Below, piece after piece: positions 1 to 5,231 of a stretch of 5,322 nucleotides of DNA. The DNA is from Thermoplasmata archaeon. GTDB lineage: Archaea > Thermoplasmatota > Thermoplasmata > Thermoplasmatales > Thermoplasmataceae. The notes beneath the pieces were generated by a model. The model saw only the letters and a program-made list of their open reading frames with translations, was not told the origin of the DNA and made no database searches. Each line of letters starts with the position of its first letter. The first letter of the stretch is position 1. The position numbers and the translations under genes were made by a program. The DNA lies in the NCBI GenBank assembly GCA_021826835.1, contig JAKAYH010000196.1:1-5322 (forward strand). Reading direction: 5' to 3'.

Positions 1-27
1 CCTCGGGTTCAAATCCCGACCGGTCCA
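1..27 (+). tRNA. 3' end of a tRNA gene (partial, amino acid identity unknown)
   Basis: The window opens inside a tRNA. Positions 3-7 (TCGGG) pair with 15-19 (CCCGA) around a canonical T-loop TTCAAAT at 8-14. A seven-base acceptor 3' strand CCGGTCC follows at 20-26, with discriminator A at 27. TAA follows instead of CCA, so the CCA tail is not encoded, as is common in archaea. The anticodon lies outside the window, so the amino acid cannot be given; the 5' end of the gene should begin GGACCGG. tRNA 3' ends are common integration sites for genomic islands, which fits the defence-type genes that follow, but no second copy of this 3' end is visible in the window. Confidence 0.9.
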
Positions 28-138
28 TAATCTATGAATCCGTATTTCAAACAGAGTTGACGTATAGCATTTGATTAAGTTGAAACATTGTCGCTCATTA
101 TCCAAGAATCCCTCTCGAAATGAAGTAAAACGGAATCC

Positions 139-172
139 TTATATTCGTAGAACGAAATACACTGAAAAGGGT
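139..172 (+). promoter_or_regulatory. Putative archaeal promoter and ribosome-binding site for the TGT-like gene
   Basis: A TATA-like CTTATATT at 139-146 lies about 37 bases before the start codon at 183. Transcription would start near 166-172, where a purine-rich AAAGGGT (166-172) can act as the ribosome-binding site. A short dyad TTCGT-AGA-ACGAA at 144-156 overlaps the promoter and could be an operator, but a five-base arm is too short to trust. The positions are assigned by eye. Confidence 0.35.
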
Positions 173-182
173 AAGAAATTTT

Positions 183-1169
183 ATGGAAATTCGCAAAAGA
201 GGGATTCGTACTTATGAATTATCAATTGAGGGAAAGAAAATTAACACCCCAGCTTTTATTCCTTCAGTGTCTTCCACTGTAGCATATATTTCGCCTTATG
301 AGGCTCTGGACATACTTATGCAGAAGAATTCTAACTCTTTTCTATTTTCTGCGTTTGACTATCATTATGAAACAAATATCGAAAACAGAAAAAAGCTAAA
401 ATATATTTTAGAGACAGCGAGCAAGAGGGGTACAATCGTATTCCTTGATAGCGGAGGATTTGAAGCACTATACTCAAAAAAAGAGTGGAGCTTCAAAGAG
501 TTTCTAGAAACTGTGGAACAAATTGATGCGGATGCGTACTTCTCCTATGATAATTTCACTGAAGATGATGTTGCGAAAAAGAATCTTATTGACACGATGG
601 CTGAAAATTCAGTAATAACCATGGCTGCGCAAAACTCAGGAATAACAATTCCTATACTGCATTTATCCTCTTCTCCTTGGAATCAAATCATTCCGAAAGT
701 GGTACAATACTTACATCCGCAGATACTAGCAATCCCTGAGAAAGAGTTGGGCATCGACCTAGAGGAAAGAGCAAAACAAATTAAGGAAATCAGAACCATG
801 CTTGACCGAGAGCACAGTTATATCCCACTTCACATCTTGGGCGTTGGCAAACCTATACCAATTCTCACCTACTCCATAGCAGGTGCCGACTTATTCGATG
901 GACTTAGTTGGTTGACTAATGTCATAAATCCCAAAGATCTAAGTACTATTGAGGTAGAAATGTCCAATTTTTCTCCGATTCAATGCAACTGTAACGCTTG
1001 TTTATCCAAAGCAAAATACCCTAATAGTTGGAAATTTAAACATAACTTGGATTTTCTCTCAAACTTTACTTCAGAAATAAGATCAAAAATGGAAGAAGGT
1101 AAGATTATCGAAATCTTTGAAACATACGGACTTAGCCGCGAATTATTGGAGGTTTTAATAGAGAAATGA
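183..1169 (+). CDS. TGT-like 7-deazaguanine transglycosylase (Cap10/DpdA-like)
   Basis: This 328-residue protein belongs to the tRNA-guanine transglycosylase superfamily, which exchanges guanine for a 7-deazaguanine base. Visible family marks are DSGGF at 89-93 (D89 corresponds to the base-binding Asp), SYDNF at 121-125, LHILGVGKP at 217-225 (the MGVG motif), LFDGLSW at 237-243 (D239 as likely nucleophile), and a complete zinc site C268-x-C270-x2-C273 with H287. It differs from housekeeping enzymes in two ways. The loop that normally reads AVGG is AIPEKELG at 183-190, and there is no PUA or other archaeosine-TGT C-terminal domain. This suggests a specialised member such as type IV CBASS Cap10 or a DpdA relative, not a tRNA queuosine or archaeosine enzyme. 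It is first in a cluster with a QueC-like and a TIR gene. The ATG at 183 follows AAAGGGT. The superfamily is secure; substrate and direction of reaction are unknown. Confidence 0.9.
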   Translation: MEIRKRGIRTYELSIEGKKINTPAFIPSVSSTVAYISPYEALDILMQKNSNSFLFSAFDYHYETNIENRKKLKYILETASKRGTIVFLDSGGFEALYSKKEWSFKEFLETVEQIDADAYFSYDNFTEDDVAKKNLIDTMAENSVITMAAQNSGITIPILHLSSSPWNQIIPKVVQYLHPQILAIPEKELGIDLEERAKQIKEIRTMLDREHSYIPLHILGVGKPIPILTYSIAGADLFDGLSWLTNVINPKDLSTIEVEMSNFSPIQCNCNACLSKAKYPNSWKFKHNLDFLSNFTSEIRSKMEEGKIIEIFETYGLSRELLEVLIEK

Positions 1170-1282
1170 TTTCGATATTATATCACATTTTATCAACTGG
1201 AGAAATTGCAATTAGATCTGAAATGACTAATTTTGTCAATAAAGAAAGATTTTTTAGGAGAACTGTGAAGTGTCTAATATAG
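1166..1282 (+). CDS. Possible 38-residue ORF bridging the TGT-like and QueC-like genes
   Basis: An ATG at 1166 overlaps the TGT-like stop as ATGA and opens 38 codons that run through the whole 100-base gap and end at TAG 1280-1282, 13 bases inside the QueC-like gene. The product begins MISILYHILSTGEIAIRS. The GEI-x-I-x(9)-F spacing faintly recalls the N-terminal ferredoxin-like segment before THUMP domains in ThiI-type PP-loop enzymes, but this is too short to claim homology. It could be a real coupled small protein, a decayed N-terminal part of the downstream PP-loop gene in another frame, or chance. The QueC-like ribosome-binding site lies within it. Confidence 0.25.
   Translation: MISILYHILSTGEIAIRSEMTNFVNKERFFRRTVKCLI
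1256..1260 (+). promoter_or_regulatory. Ribosome-binding site that decides the GTG start of the QueC-like gene
   Basis: AGGAG at 1256-1260 sits nine bases before GTG 1270. The reading frame is closed just upstream by TAG at 1255-1257, and the next in-frame Met (residue 8) would remove the strand leading into the P-loop, so GTG is the sensible start. Confidence 0.7.
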
Positions 1283-1908
1283 TGTCCCTTATGTCGGGCG
1301 GTGTCGATTCATCGCTGATGGTTAAAATACTAAAAGATGAGGGAATAAATCAGAACATGTTGTATGTCGATCTAGGGCATCCAGCGGCTGACCAAGAGTG
1401 GAAATCTTGTAGGACCATAGCCAGATACTTTGATTTGACTGAACCTATGCGAGTGGACTTTAGAAATTATTCGAAAGTGCTTGGGCAATTCGGTTTTGAC
1501 TTCAACAAAGTTGCTTTGGAAAGGTACCTTTATCCAGGGAGGAATCTTATGCTGCTCTGGGTTGCCTCGTTTGTTGCTTTTGCCAATGAATATAATGGCG
1601 TGGCCATAGGATTAAACCGACCAGGTTTTCCTCACTTTCCTGATCAGATCCCAGAATTCATAGTAAATACGGAGTACGCAGTGAGTTCTGCATTTGGGTC
1701 TAAGATTTCGATCAAAGCTCCATTAATAGAACTTGACAAGACCGAAATCATCCATATAGCGGTAAAGAATGGAGTTCCGCTAGATTTAACTTATTCATGT
1801 CAGATTGGCGAAGAAACATATTGTGGGAACTGCATTTCCTGTGTCGACATAAAGAACACAGGATTCGAGAAGTTGTTCGGTCGATTTGGTCAAGAGGGAT
1901 ATGAATGA
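1270..1908 (+). CDS. QueC-like ATP-dependent 7-deazaguanine enzyme (Cap9-like)
   Basis: This 212-residue protein is a QueC relative. QueC uses ATP to convert 7-carboxy-7-deazaguanine into the nitrile preQ0 via an amide. The architecture is plain: PP-loop SGGVDSS at 9-15, the YPGRN segment at 88-92 matching QueC VPGRN, FPDQIPEF at 123-130 matching QueC YPDC..EF, APLIELDKTEI at 150-160, and a four-Cys zinc cluster C177, C185, C188, C191. Length is near that of normal QueC (about 220-230). Two departures stand out. The substrate-loop stretch written CETDF..YPDC in E. coli QueC reads LNRPGF..FPDQ here. No other preQ0 genes (QueD, QueE, FolE) are adjacent, so this is unlikely to be ordinary queuosine or archaeosine biosynthesis. 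The pairing with a TGT-like gene matches Cap9/Cap10 of type IV CBASS; QatC is a more remote alternative. GTG start; its TGA overlaps the next ATG (ATGA), implying translational coupling to the TIR gene. Confidence 0.88.
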   Translation: MSNIVSLMSGGVDSSLMVKILKDEGINQNMLYVDLGHPAADQEWKSCRTIARYFDLTEPMRVDFRNYSKVLGQFGFDFNKVALERYLYPGRNLMLLWVASFVAFANEYNGVAIGLNRPGFPHFPDQIPEFIVNTEYAVSSAFGSKISIKAPLIELDKTEIIHIAVKNGVPLDLTYSCQIGEETYCGNCISCVDIKNTGFEKLFGRFGQEGYE

Positions 1909-2420
1909 AAGGGGCCAGCTGGTATTCTCGTGGTTTAACTAATGCACCAGGAAAAGCTTCAAATCACGAGTTGGACATATTAGAAGATCGTGTCCGAAAG
2001 AGCGTCTCTTTTCAGCCAGAAGAACGTCCCAGAAAGAAGATTTTCATAAGTTACAGGTATCAGGATTCTGGAGTTGTAAATGAGTTTAGGGTAAAGGCGC
2101 GAGAAGATGATAAGTCTTCATACCAATTCGTCGACATGTCACTGAATGTCCCAATAGATTCAAAAAGTGCAAATTATGTAAAAGAGGCAATTAGCAAGAG
2201 AATAAATCAGTCGTCAGCAGTGCTTGTGGCAGTTTCTGATACTACACATGAAAGCAAATGGGTGAACTGGGAAATAAGGGAAGCTATAAAAATGGACAAA
2301 AAAGTCGTTGCTTTCAAACTTACAGATACTGCTGCTATTCCTGATGCGCTGAGGGAGAATAACATTATTATGCTCCCAAATGATCAAGCTCAGATATCCC
2401 AGGCACTAGGTGATAGTTAA
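1905..2420 (+). CDS. TIR-like (DUF1863/MTH538 type) protein with a 43-residue N-terminal extension
   Basis: This 171-residue protein carries a TIR-like domain from about residue 44: first strand KKIFISYRYQD at 44-54, YVKEAISKRI at 91-100, the strand SSAVLVAVSD at 103-112, and KWVNWEI at 118-124, where E123 is the expected catalytic glutamate. Proteins of this family (Thoeris ThsB and relatives) use NAD to build small nucleotide signals or simply consume NAD. Residues 1-43 (starting MKGASWYSRGLTNAPG) precede the domain, are not part of the usual TIR fold, and look partly flexible; ThsB-type proteins usually begin within a few residues of the first strand. The ATG overlaps the QueC-like stop by four bases and GAGGGAT (1894-1900) is a close ribosome-binding site, so the two proteins are likely made together. 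The position matches that of a partner, and perhaps substrate, of the QueC-like enzyme. The domain call is firm; enzymatic product unknown. Confidence 0.85.
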   Translation: MKGASWYSRGLTNAPGKASNHELDILEDRVRKSVSFQPEERPRKKIFISYRYQDSGVVNEFRVKAREDDKSSYQFVDMSLNVPIDSKSANYVKEAISKRINQSSAVLVAVSDTTHESKWVNWEIREAIKMDKKVVAFKLTDTAAIPDALRENNIIMLPNDQAQISQALGDS

Positions 2421-2441
2421 TACATACAACTGCGTGAAGGC

Positions 2442-2482
2442 TTTAAATGTAAAGTAATTATTTCCTTAATATAAGGAGTGAT
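2442..2482 (+). promoter_or_regulatory. Putative separate promoter and strong ribosome-binding site for the SLATT gene
   Basis: The 71-base gap after the TIR gene holds TTTAAATG at 2442-2449, a fair archaeal TATA box preceded by GAAGGC. AAGGAGTGATC follows at 2473-2483, a long match to the archaeal anti-Shine-Dalgarno, about ten bases before ATG 2492. The membrane effector may therefore have its own transcript in addition to read-through. Confidence 0.4.
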
Positions 2483-2491
2483 CATTCACTA

Positions 2492-3412
2492 ATGGATAAG
2501 TTGAAAGAACAATACAACCCATTCCCTCCAGTTCAAAGGACAATAAGTGATCTCTCCACAAAATATAAGAGTAAATATTTCCAGGCGACTGAAATAATTA
2601 CCTGGCTATTAGTTATTGTACCTCTTTTGTTATTCTTTACAGCATATTTGAGCGACTTACAATACACAAATTTATCTGAAATAGTTGGGATTGTTTCAGT
2701 CATACTGCTGGTGTTAAGTTTGACATCTGAGTTATTAATCATAAATCATGGTTATGCCAAGAAATGGCAAATCTGTAGATCAGTAGCAGAAAGTCTGAAA
2801 CGTGAGTCTTGGTTCTATTGCAGTTGCATGGAATCTTACCCGAAGACTGATTCAGATGCATCAAATATTCACTGGATTCAGGTAGAGAAGGAATTATTGC
2901 AAAAACTAATAGACAATAGAATCTTCTTAGAATCTGGAAACCAAGAAGAATTCTTCATAACTACTGATATGGAAAAAGTGAGAAATCTAAAAGTTCTGGA
3001 AAAATGGAACTTCTATAAATCAGCAAGACTGCAGGAACAAATTACTTGGTATGATGAGCAGTCAAATCATAACCGAAATTTAAAACGCAACTATTCTATT
3101 CTTTTAGCTTTACTTATGGCCATATCTGTCATATCAGCAGTTGTGTTGATATTCCTCATAAAAAACTATATTGAGATAACGGAGATAGTGGTGGCTTCAA
3201 TTCTTGCCACAAAGACTTATTCCAACGCAAGACAGTTTGACTCCTTAGAGTTTACATACAACAACACATTTATTCAACTCACTGCGTTGAGAGATGAAAA
3301 TAAAGAATCTGACATTTCTTCAGAATCCAGGTTGATAGAATTGGTGAAACTGGTTGAAAACACTATAAGCAGGGAGCATGAGGTATGGGTAATCAAAAGT
3401 TTTTCAAGGTAA
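2492..3412 (+). CDS. Tandem-SLATT (DUF4231-like) four-helix membrane protein, probable effector
   Basis: This 306-residue protein has two pairs of hydrophobic helices: about 33-52 and 62-86, then 202-223 and a weaker one near 228-241. Between them is a soluble stretch with SVAESLKRESWFY at 97-109, like the AES(V/L)K.ESW.Y box of SLATT_3 domains. RLQEQITWYDEQSNHN at 179-194 before the second pair resembles the start of SLATT_1/DUF4231, and the C-terminal helix ends ISREHEVW at 292-299, the usual I..E...W close of that family. SLATT proteins are predicted membrane effectors placed beside nucleotide-signal generators (SMODS, SLOG, TIR) in conflict systems; they are thought to act by membrane damage. 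Here it follows the TIR gene after 71 bases with its own likely promoter. The S-4TM effector family is the main alternative but its N-terminal signature is not seen. Family call moderately firm, role inferred. Confidence 0.75.
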   Translation: MDKLKEQYNPFPPVQRTISDLSTKYKSKYFQATEIITWLLVIVPLLLFFTAYLSDLQYTNLSEIVGIVSVILLVLSLTSELLIINHGYAKKWQICRSVAESLKRESWFYCSCMESYPKTDSDASNIHWIQVEKELLQKLIDNRIFLESGNQEEFFITTDMEKVRNLKVLEKWNFYKSARLQEQITWYDEQSNHNRNLKRNYSILLALLMAISVISAVVLIFLIKNYIEITEIVVASILATKTYSNARQFDSLEFTYNNTFIQLTALRDENKESDISSESRLIELVKLVENTISREHEVWVIKSFSR

Positions 3413-3577
3413 CCTTAACAAATACCACACGACTGTCTAATCTTAACCCCTTAAATCTGATGATCTGTAACATATCAAGTGGAAAAGGATTTATTGAAAT
3501 TTAACAGAAAACCTGGATAACTCTTTTCATTTATTCAATATCCACCAATAATATCAAAACCAATCAGTTTAGTATAT
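3413..3577. other. Intergenic space between convergent SLATT and TIR genes
   Basis: This AT-rich stretch separates two converging genes. I see no ORF, no strong hairpin and no long T-run, so the ends of both transcripts are unresolved. An 11-base dyad AAGGT-A-ACCTT at 3406-3416 spans the SLATT stop codon but is too short to call a terminator. Confidence 0.5.
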
Positions 3578-4123
3578 TTATTCCTCCCATTGCGACCCCG
3601 TATGGTTCCTACCGAACATCTCGCGAGTGTTAATTGGGTCAATATAGTCTCTTCTAAGGAATGCTTTATGTATTATTCTTTTTATAAATTCTTGGTCAGT
3701 TGACCAATCATAGATTTCTGCAAAGGGTTTTTTACCGTCTGTTCCTTCATTAAGATTATCAAAGAGCCGTGGAGGAATAGTGTATATGTTGTATTTATTA
3801 GGACTTGGTTTTAGATAAGTCGGTAGAAGGATCCCAAGCAGACCAGATCTGGGGCTATTTTTTGTGTTTCTTAAAGTGGAATAAATTTCCCAATCAACGT
3901 ACTTTCTTTGCCAGGTATGTTCACCTATGAGAACTACTGTAACAGTGGAGTCACTCAAATAATAGTCTCTTAGGAGTTGATAAACGTAGTCTTCATTAGC
4001 GTTAGGTTCGATTTCCCCAAAATCTACGGCTTTTGAAACCATTACGTTGGAAAAGATTTTCTCGAATTCATACCGATATTTCGCATCCTCATCATGAAAA
4101 TAGCTGATAAAGACCTTGTGCAT
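3578..4123 (-). CDS. ThsB-like TIR protein (Thoeris-type signal synthase)
   Basis: This 181-residue protein starts directly with the first TIR strand, HKVFISYFHDED at 2-13. The rest reads as a close ThsB/DUF1863 match: VDFGEIEPN at 33-41, STVTVVLIGEHTW at 59-71, KYVDWEI at 74-80 with E79 as the expected catalytic Glu, and RSGLLGILLP at 92-101. In Thoeris, ThsB senses infection and makes an ADP-ribose-type signal that activates ThsA. No ThsA (SIR2-SLOG, or macro-domain membrane protein) is in the window, so it is an orphan or uses a different effector; the nearest candidate is the SLATT protein, encoded convergently 165 bases away. It is clearly a different subfamily from the other TIR protein here and lacks its N-terminal extension. 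The ATG is supported by GGTGA (4141-4137 on this strand) about 13 bases upstream. Confidence 0.9.
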   Translation of the reverse strand: MHKVFISYFHDEDAKYRYEFEKIFSNVMVSKAVDFGEIEPNANEDYVYQLLRDYYLSDSTVTVVLIGEHTWQRKYVDWEIYSTLRNTKNSPRSGLLGILLPTYLKPSPNKYNIYTIPPRLFDNLNEGTDGKKPFAEIYDWSTDQEFIKRIIHKAFLRRDYIDPINTREMFGRNHTGSQWEE

Positions 4124-4136
4124 GTCTGTTATACTT

Positions 4137-4173
4137 TCACCAGAATAATTAATAATTTGGTGTTATTTAAGTA
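4137..4173 (-). promoter_or_regulatory. Putative promoter and ribosome-binding site of the ThsB-like gene
   Basis: On the - strand TACTTAAATAA (4173-4163) resembles an archaeal TATA box centred about 45 bases before the ATG. GGTGA at 4141-4137 is the ribosome-binding site. A start of transcription near 4142 would give a short leader of about 20 bases. No operon partner lies upstream on this strand, so the gene is probably transcribed alone. Confidence 0.4.
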
Positions 4174-4663
4174 TTTGCTTGGGAGCCTGAATTAGTGATC
4201 AATATTCTAAATTCCAGATAAACTGCCACTTGAAACTGGCTCTGAACCTATTCTCACCCTTTTGTAATACCACAAATTTTGAGGGATGTTGAAATAAACT
4301 TTGCTATTTTAAACGGCAAAGAAATGTACACTCTCTTTTCTATTGAAATAATTGGTAGGGATACTACTCCAACCAGCTGTTTACAAATCATATGCTGAAC
4401 TAACCGTTTACCGGCAGCGCTGGGAAGTGTTGTTGAATTGAAGTACGAAAGCGAGACCATCCTGTTCCTCAAGAATTATCATATCTGAACCTATGGATAT
4501 ACTTCTCTTCAGTCCACAGAACACTTTCTCTATCCCCTTTCAATTCTATCCTTCTTGTCCTTAGAAATGCTTGGATTTAGATCGTTGAAATATGAAAGGG
4601 CGGAAGTCAAAGATCAATTAGATTCCAGAGATGAAAAAGTTCCTAAAAATTTTGTTTTGGAGT
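4174..4663. other. Gene-poor spacer with possible degenerate transposase traces
   Basis: I find no intact gene here. On the + strand, frame 4352-4441 reads ...YAELTVYRQRWEVLLN and then stops. The Y-x2-RW-E-V wording resembles the Y-R-E region of IS4/IS1634-type transposases. An adjacent frame continues as ELKYESETILFLKNYHI and stops at 4486-4488, as if one gene were broken by frameshift. A further open stretch without a recognisable product runs on the + strand to about 4680. A - strand frame of 72 codons at 4254-4472 has no family features and no ribosome-binding site. The likeliest reading is old mobile-element debris, but the evidence is one short motif. Confidence 0.3.
4643..4654 (-). terminator. 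Possible T-run terminator after the AbrB-like gene
   Basis: On the - strand, about ten bases past the AbrB-like stop, the sequence reads CAAAATTTTTAG. A short U-run of this kind is enough for many archaeal terminators; no hairpin precedes it. Weak evidence. Confidence 0.3.
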
Positions 4664-4834
4664 TTAATCAATTTTCTTAACGTTTATTTTTCCATCTTCT
4701 CCTACGTAAAATCCTATGAACTGCCCTTCACCGATACGCATAGCCTCAGAAACCTCCTTAGGCAAAGTTATCCTGAGAGACGTCCCTCGTTTGGACGTTT
4801 TTGTTACAGCTATCAGTTTACTATTAGTAGGCAT
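4664..4834 (-). CDS. Small AbrB/SpoVT-type (MazE-like) DNA-binding protein
   Basis: This complete 56-residue protein reads as an archaeal swapped-hairpin AbrB domain. VTKTSKRGTSLRITLPKEV spans residues 10-28, followed by IGEGQFIGFYV at 34-44 and ending GKINVKKID. The domain dimerises into a beta barrel that binds DNA, and such proteins act as transcription regulators or as antitoxins. No toxin gene (PIN, MazF or similar) adjoins it, so a stand-alone regulator is the better guess. Other frames over the same bases give longer but meaningless ORFs. No ribosome-binding site is visible before the ATG, but AACTTTTATT on this strand (about 4872-4863) lies about 30-38 bases upstream, which fits a leaderless archaeal transcript. 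Whether it controls the neighbouring defence genes cannot be told. Confidence 0.85.
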   Translation of the reverse strand: MPTNSKLIAVTKTSKRGTSLRITLPKEVSEAMRIGEGQFIGFYVGEDGKINVKKID

Positions 4835-4862
4835 TGACCAACGGTAATAAATTCAATAACAA

Positions 4863-4872
4863 TAAAAGTTTG
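4863..4872 (-). promoter_or_regulatory. Putative promoter of the AbrB-like gene (leaderless)
   Basis: AACTTTTATT on the - strand, preceded by GCA and centred about 33 bases before the ATG, fits a TATA box with a purine-rich BRE element. Transcription would begin at or a few bases before the start codon, explaining the lack of a ribosome-binding site. Confidence 0.3.
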
Positions 4873-4886
4873 CTAATTAAATACTT

Positions 4887-5231
4887 CTATGAAAAAAGTT
4901 CTTTAGGCAAACCTCTCATTCCCTTCTCACTTATGAACTTTATTGACTCCTCCAAATCCTTTACCTTCTCCTGTTTCTTTGCCCTTGCCTGCATGGATTT
5001 CATCTTCCTCTCTGTCAGTGAATCGATCTCATCAATGAAATCCTCACCTTTCACCAGCATAATATAGATTGTTTCAAGCAGCATTCTTGCAATTGCAACT
5101 ATTGCCCTGTTCTTTCCAAGCCTCCTTACAATGCTAAGGTACTTTGATCTCATCTTCTTTGAATACTTTACCACTATGTGTGCAGCATTGACCATGACGA
5201 ACCTGAGCAGGGATGGATCATTAACATGTTC
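4887..5231 (-). pseudogene. C-terminal remnant of an IS110-family transposase
   Basis: Only the last ~115 codons of the transposase remain. The frame, read on the - strand, starts recognisably at HVNDPSLLRFVMVNAAH, matching the 'ISKRG...LRWALVQAAH' segment of the IS110 C-terminal domain (Transposase_20). It continues with YSKKMRSKYLSIVRRLGKN and AIVAIARMLLETIYIML, then a charged tail ending PKELFS. IS110 transposases are about 300-400 residues, with an N-terminal DEDD RuvC-like catalytic domain; that domain and the middle are absent. Just upstream the frame meets a stop (5232-5234) and an unrelated frame without transposase features. An internal ATG at 5195 leaves 102 codons, but the fragment cannot be active. 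It shows that mobile elements have passed through this flank. Confidence 0.8.

Noticed and set aside
36..139. GAATCC repeated at about 36, 104 and 133
   Set aside because: Six-base matches with irregular spacing and no shared flanks; expected by chance in AT-rich DNA.
2533..2742. 69-codon - strand frame inside the SLATT gene
   Set aside because: It lies antisense within a well-supported gene over its first transmembrane region and has no family features or ribosome-binding site.
2492..3412. Assignment of the membrane protein as an S-4TM CBASS effector
   Set aside because: Helix count fits, but the AES-x-K-x-ESW box and the ISREHEVW ending match tandem SLATT/DUF4231 better, and the S-4TM N-terminal signature is not visible.
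4254..4472. 72-codon - strand frame
   Set aside because: There is no recognisable domain and no ribosome-binding site, and it overlaps + strand traces that look more like a decayed gene.
4631..4837. 68-codon + strand frame
   Set aside because: It is antisense to the AbrB-like gene, whose protein sequence is clearly recognisable.
4834..5067. 77-codon + strand frame
   Set aside because: It is antisense to the IS110 transposase remnant; its low-complexity Ser/Phe-rich product is typical of a shadow frame.
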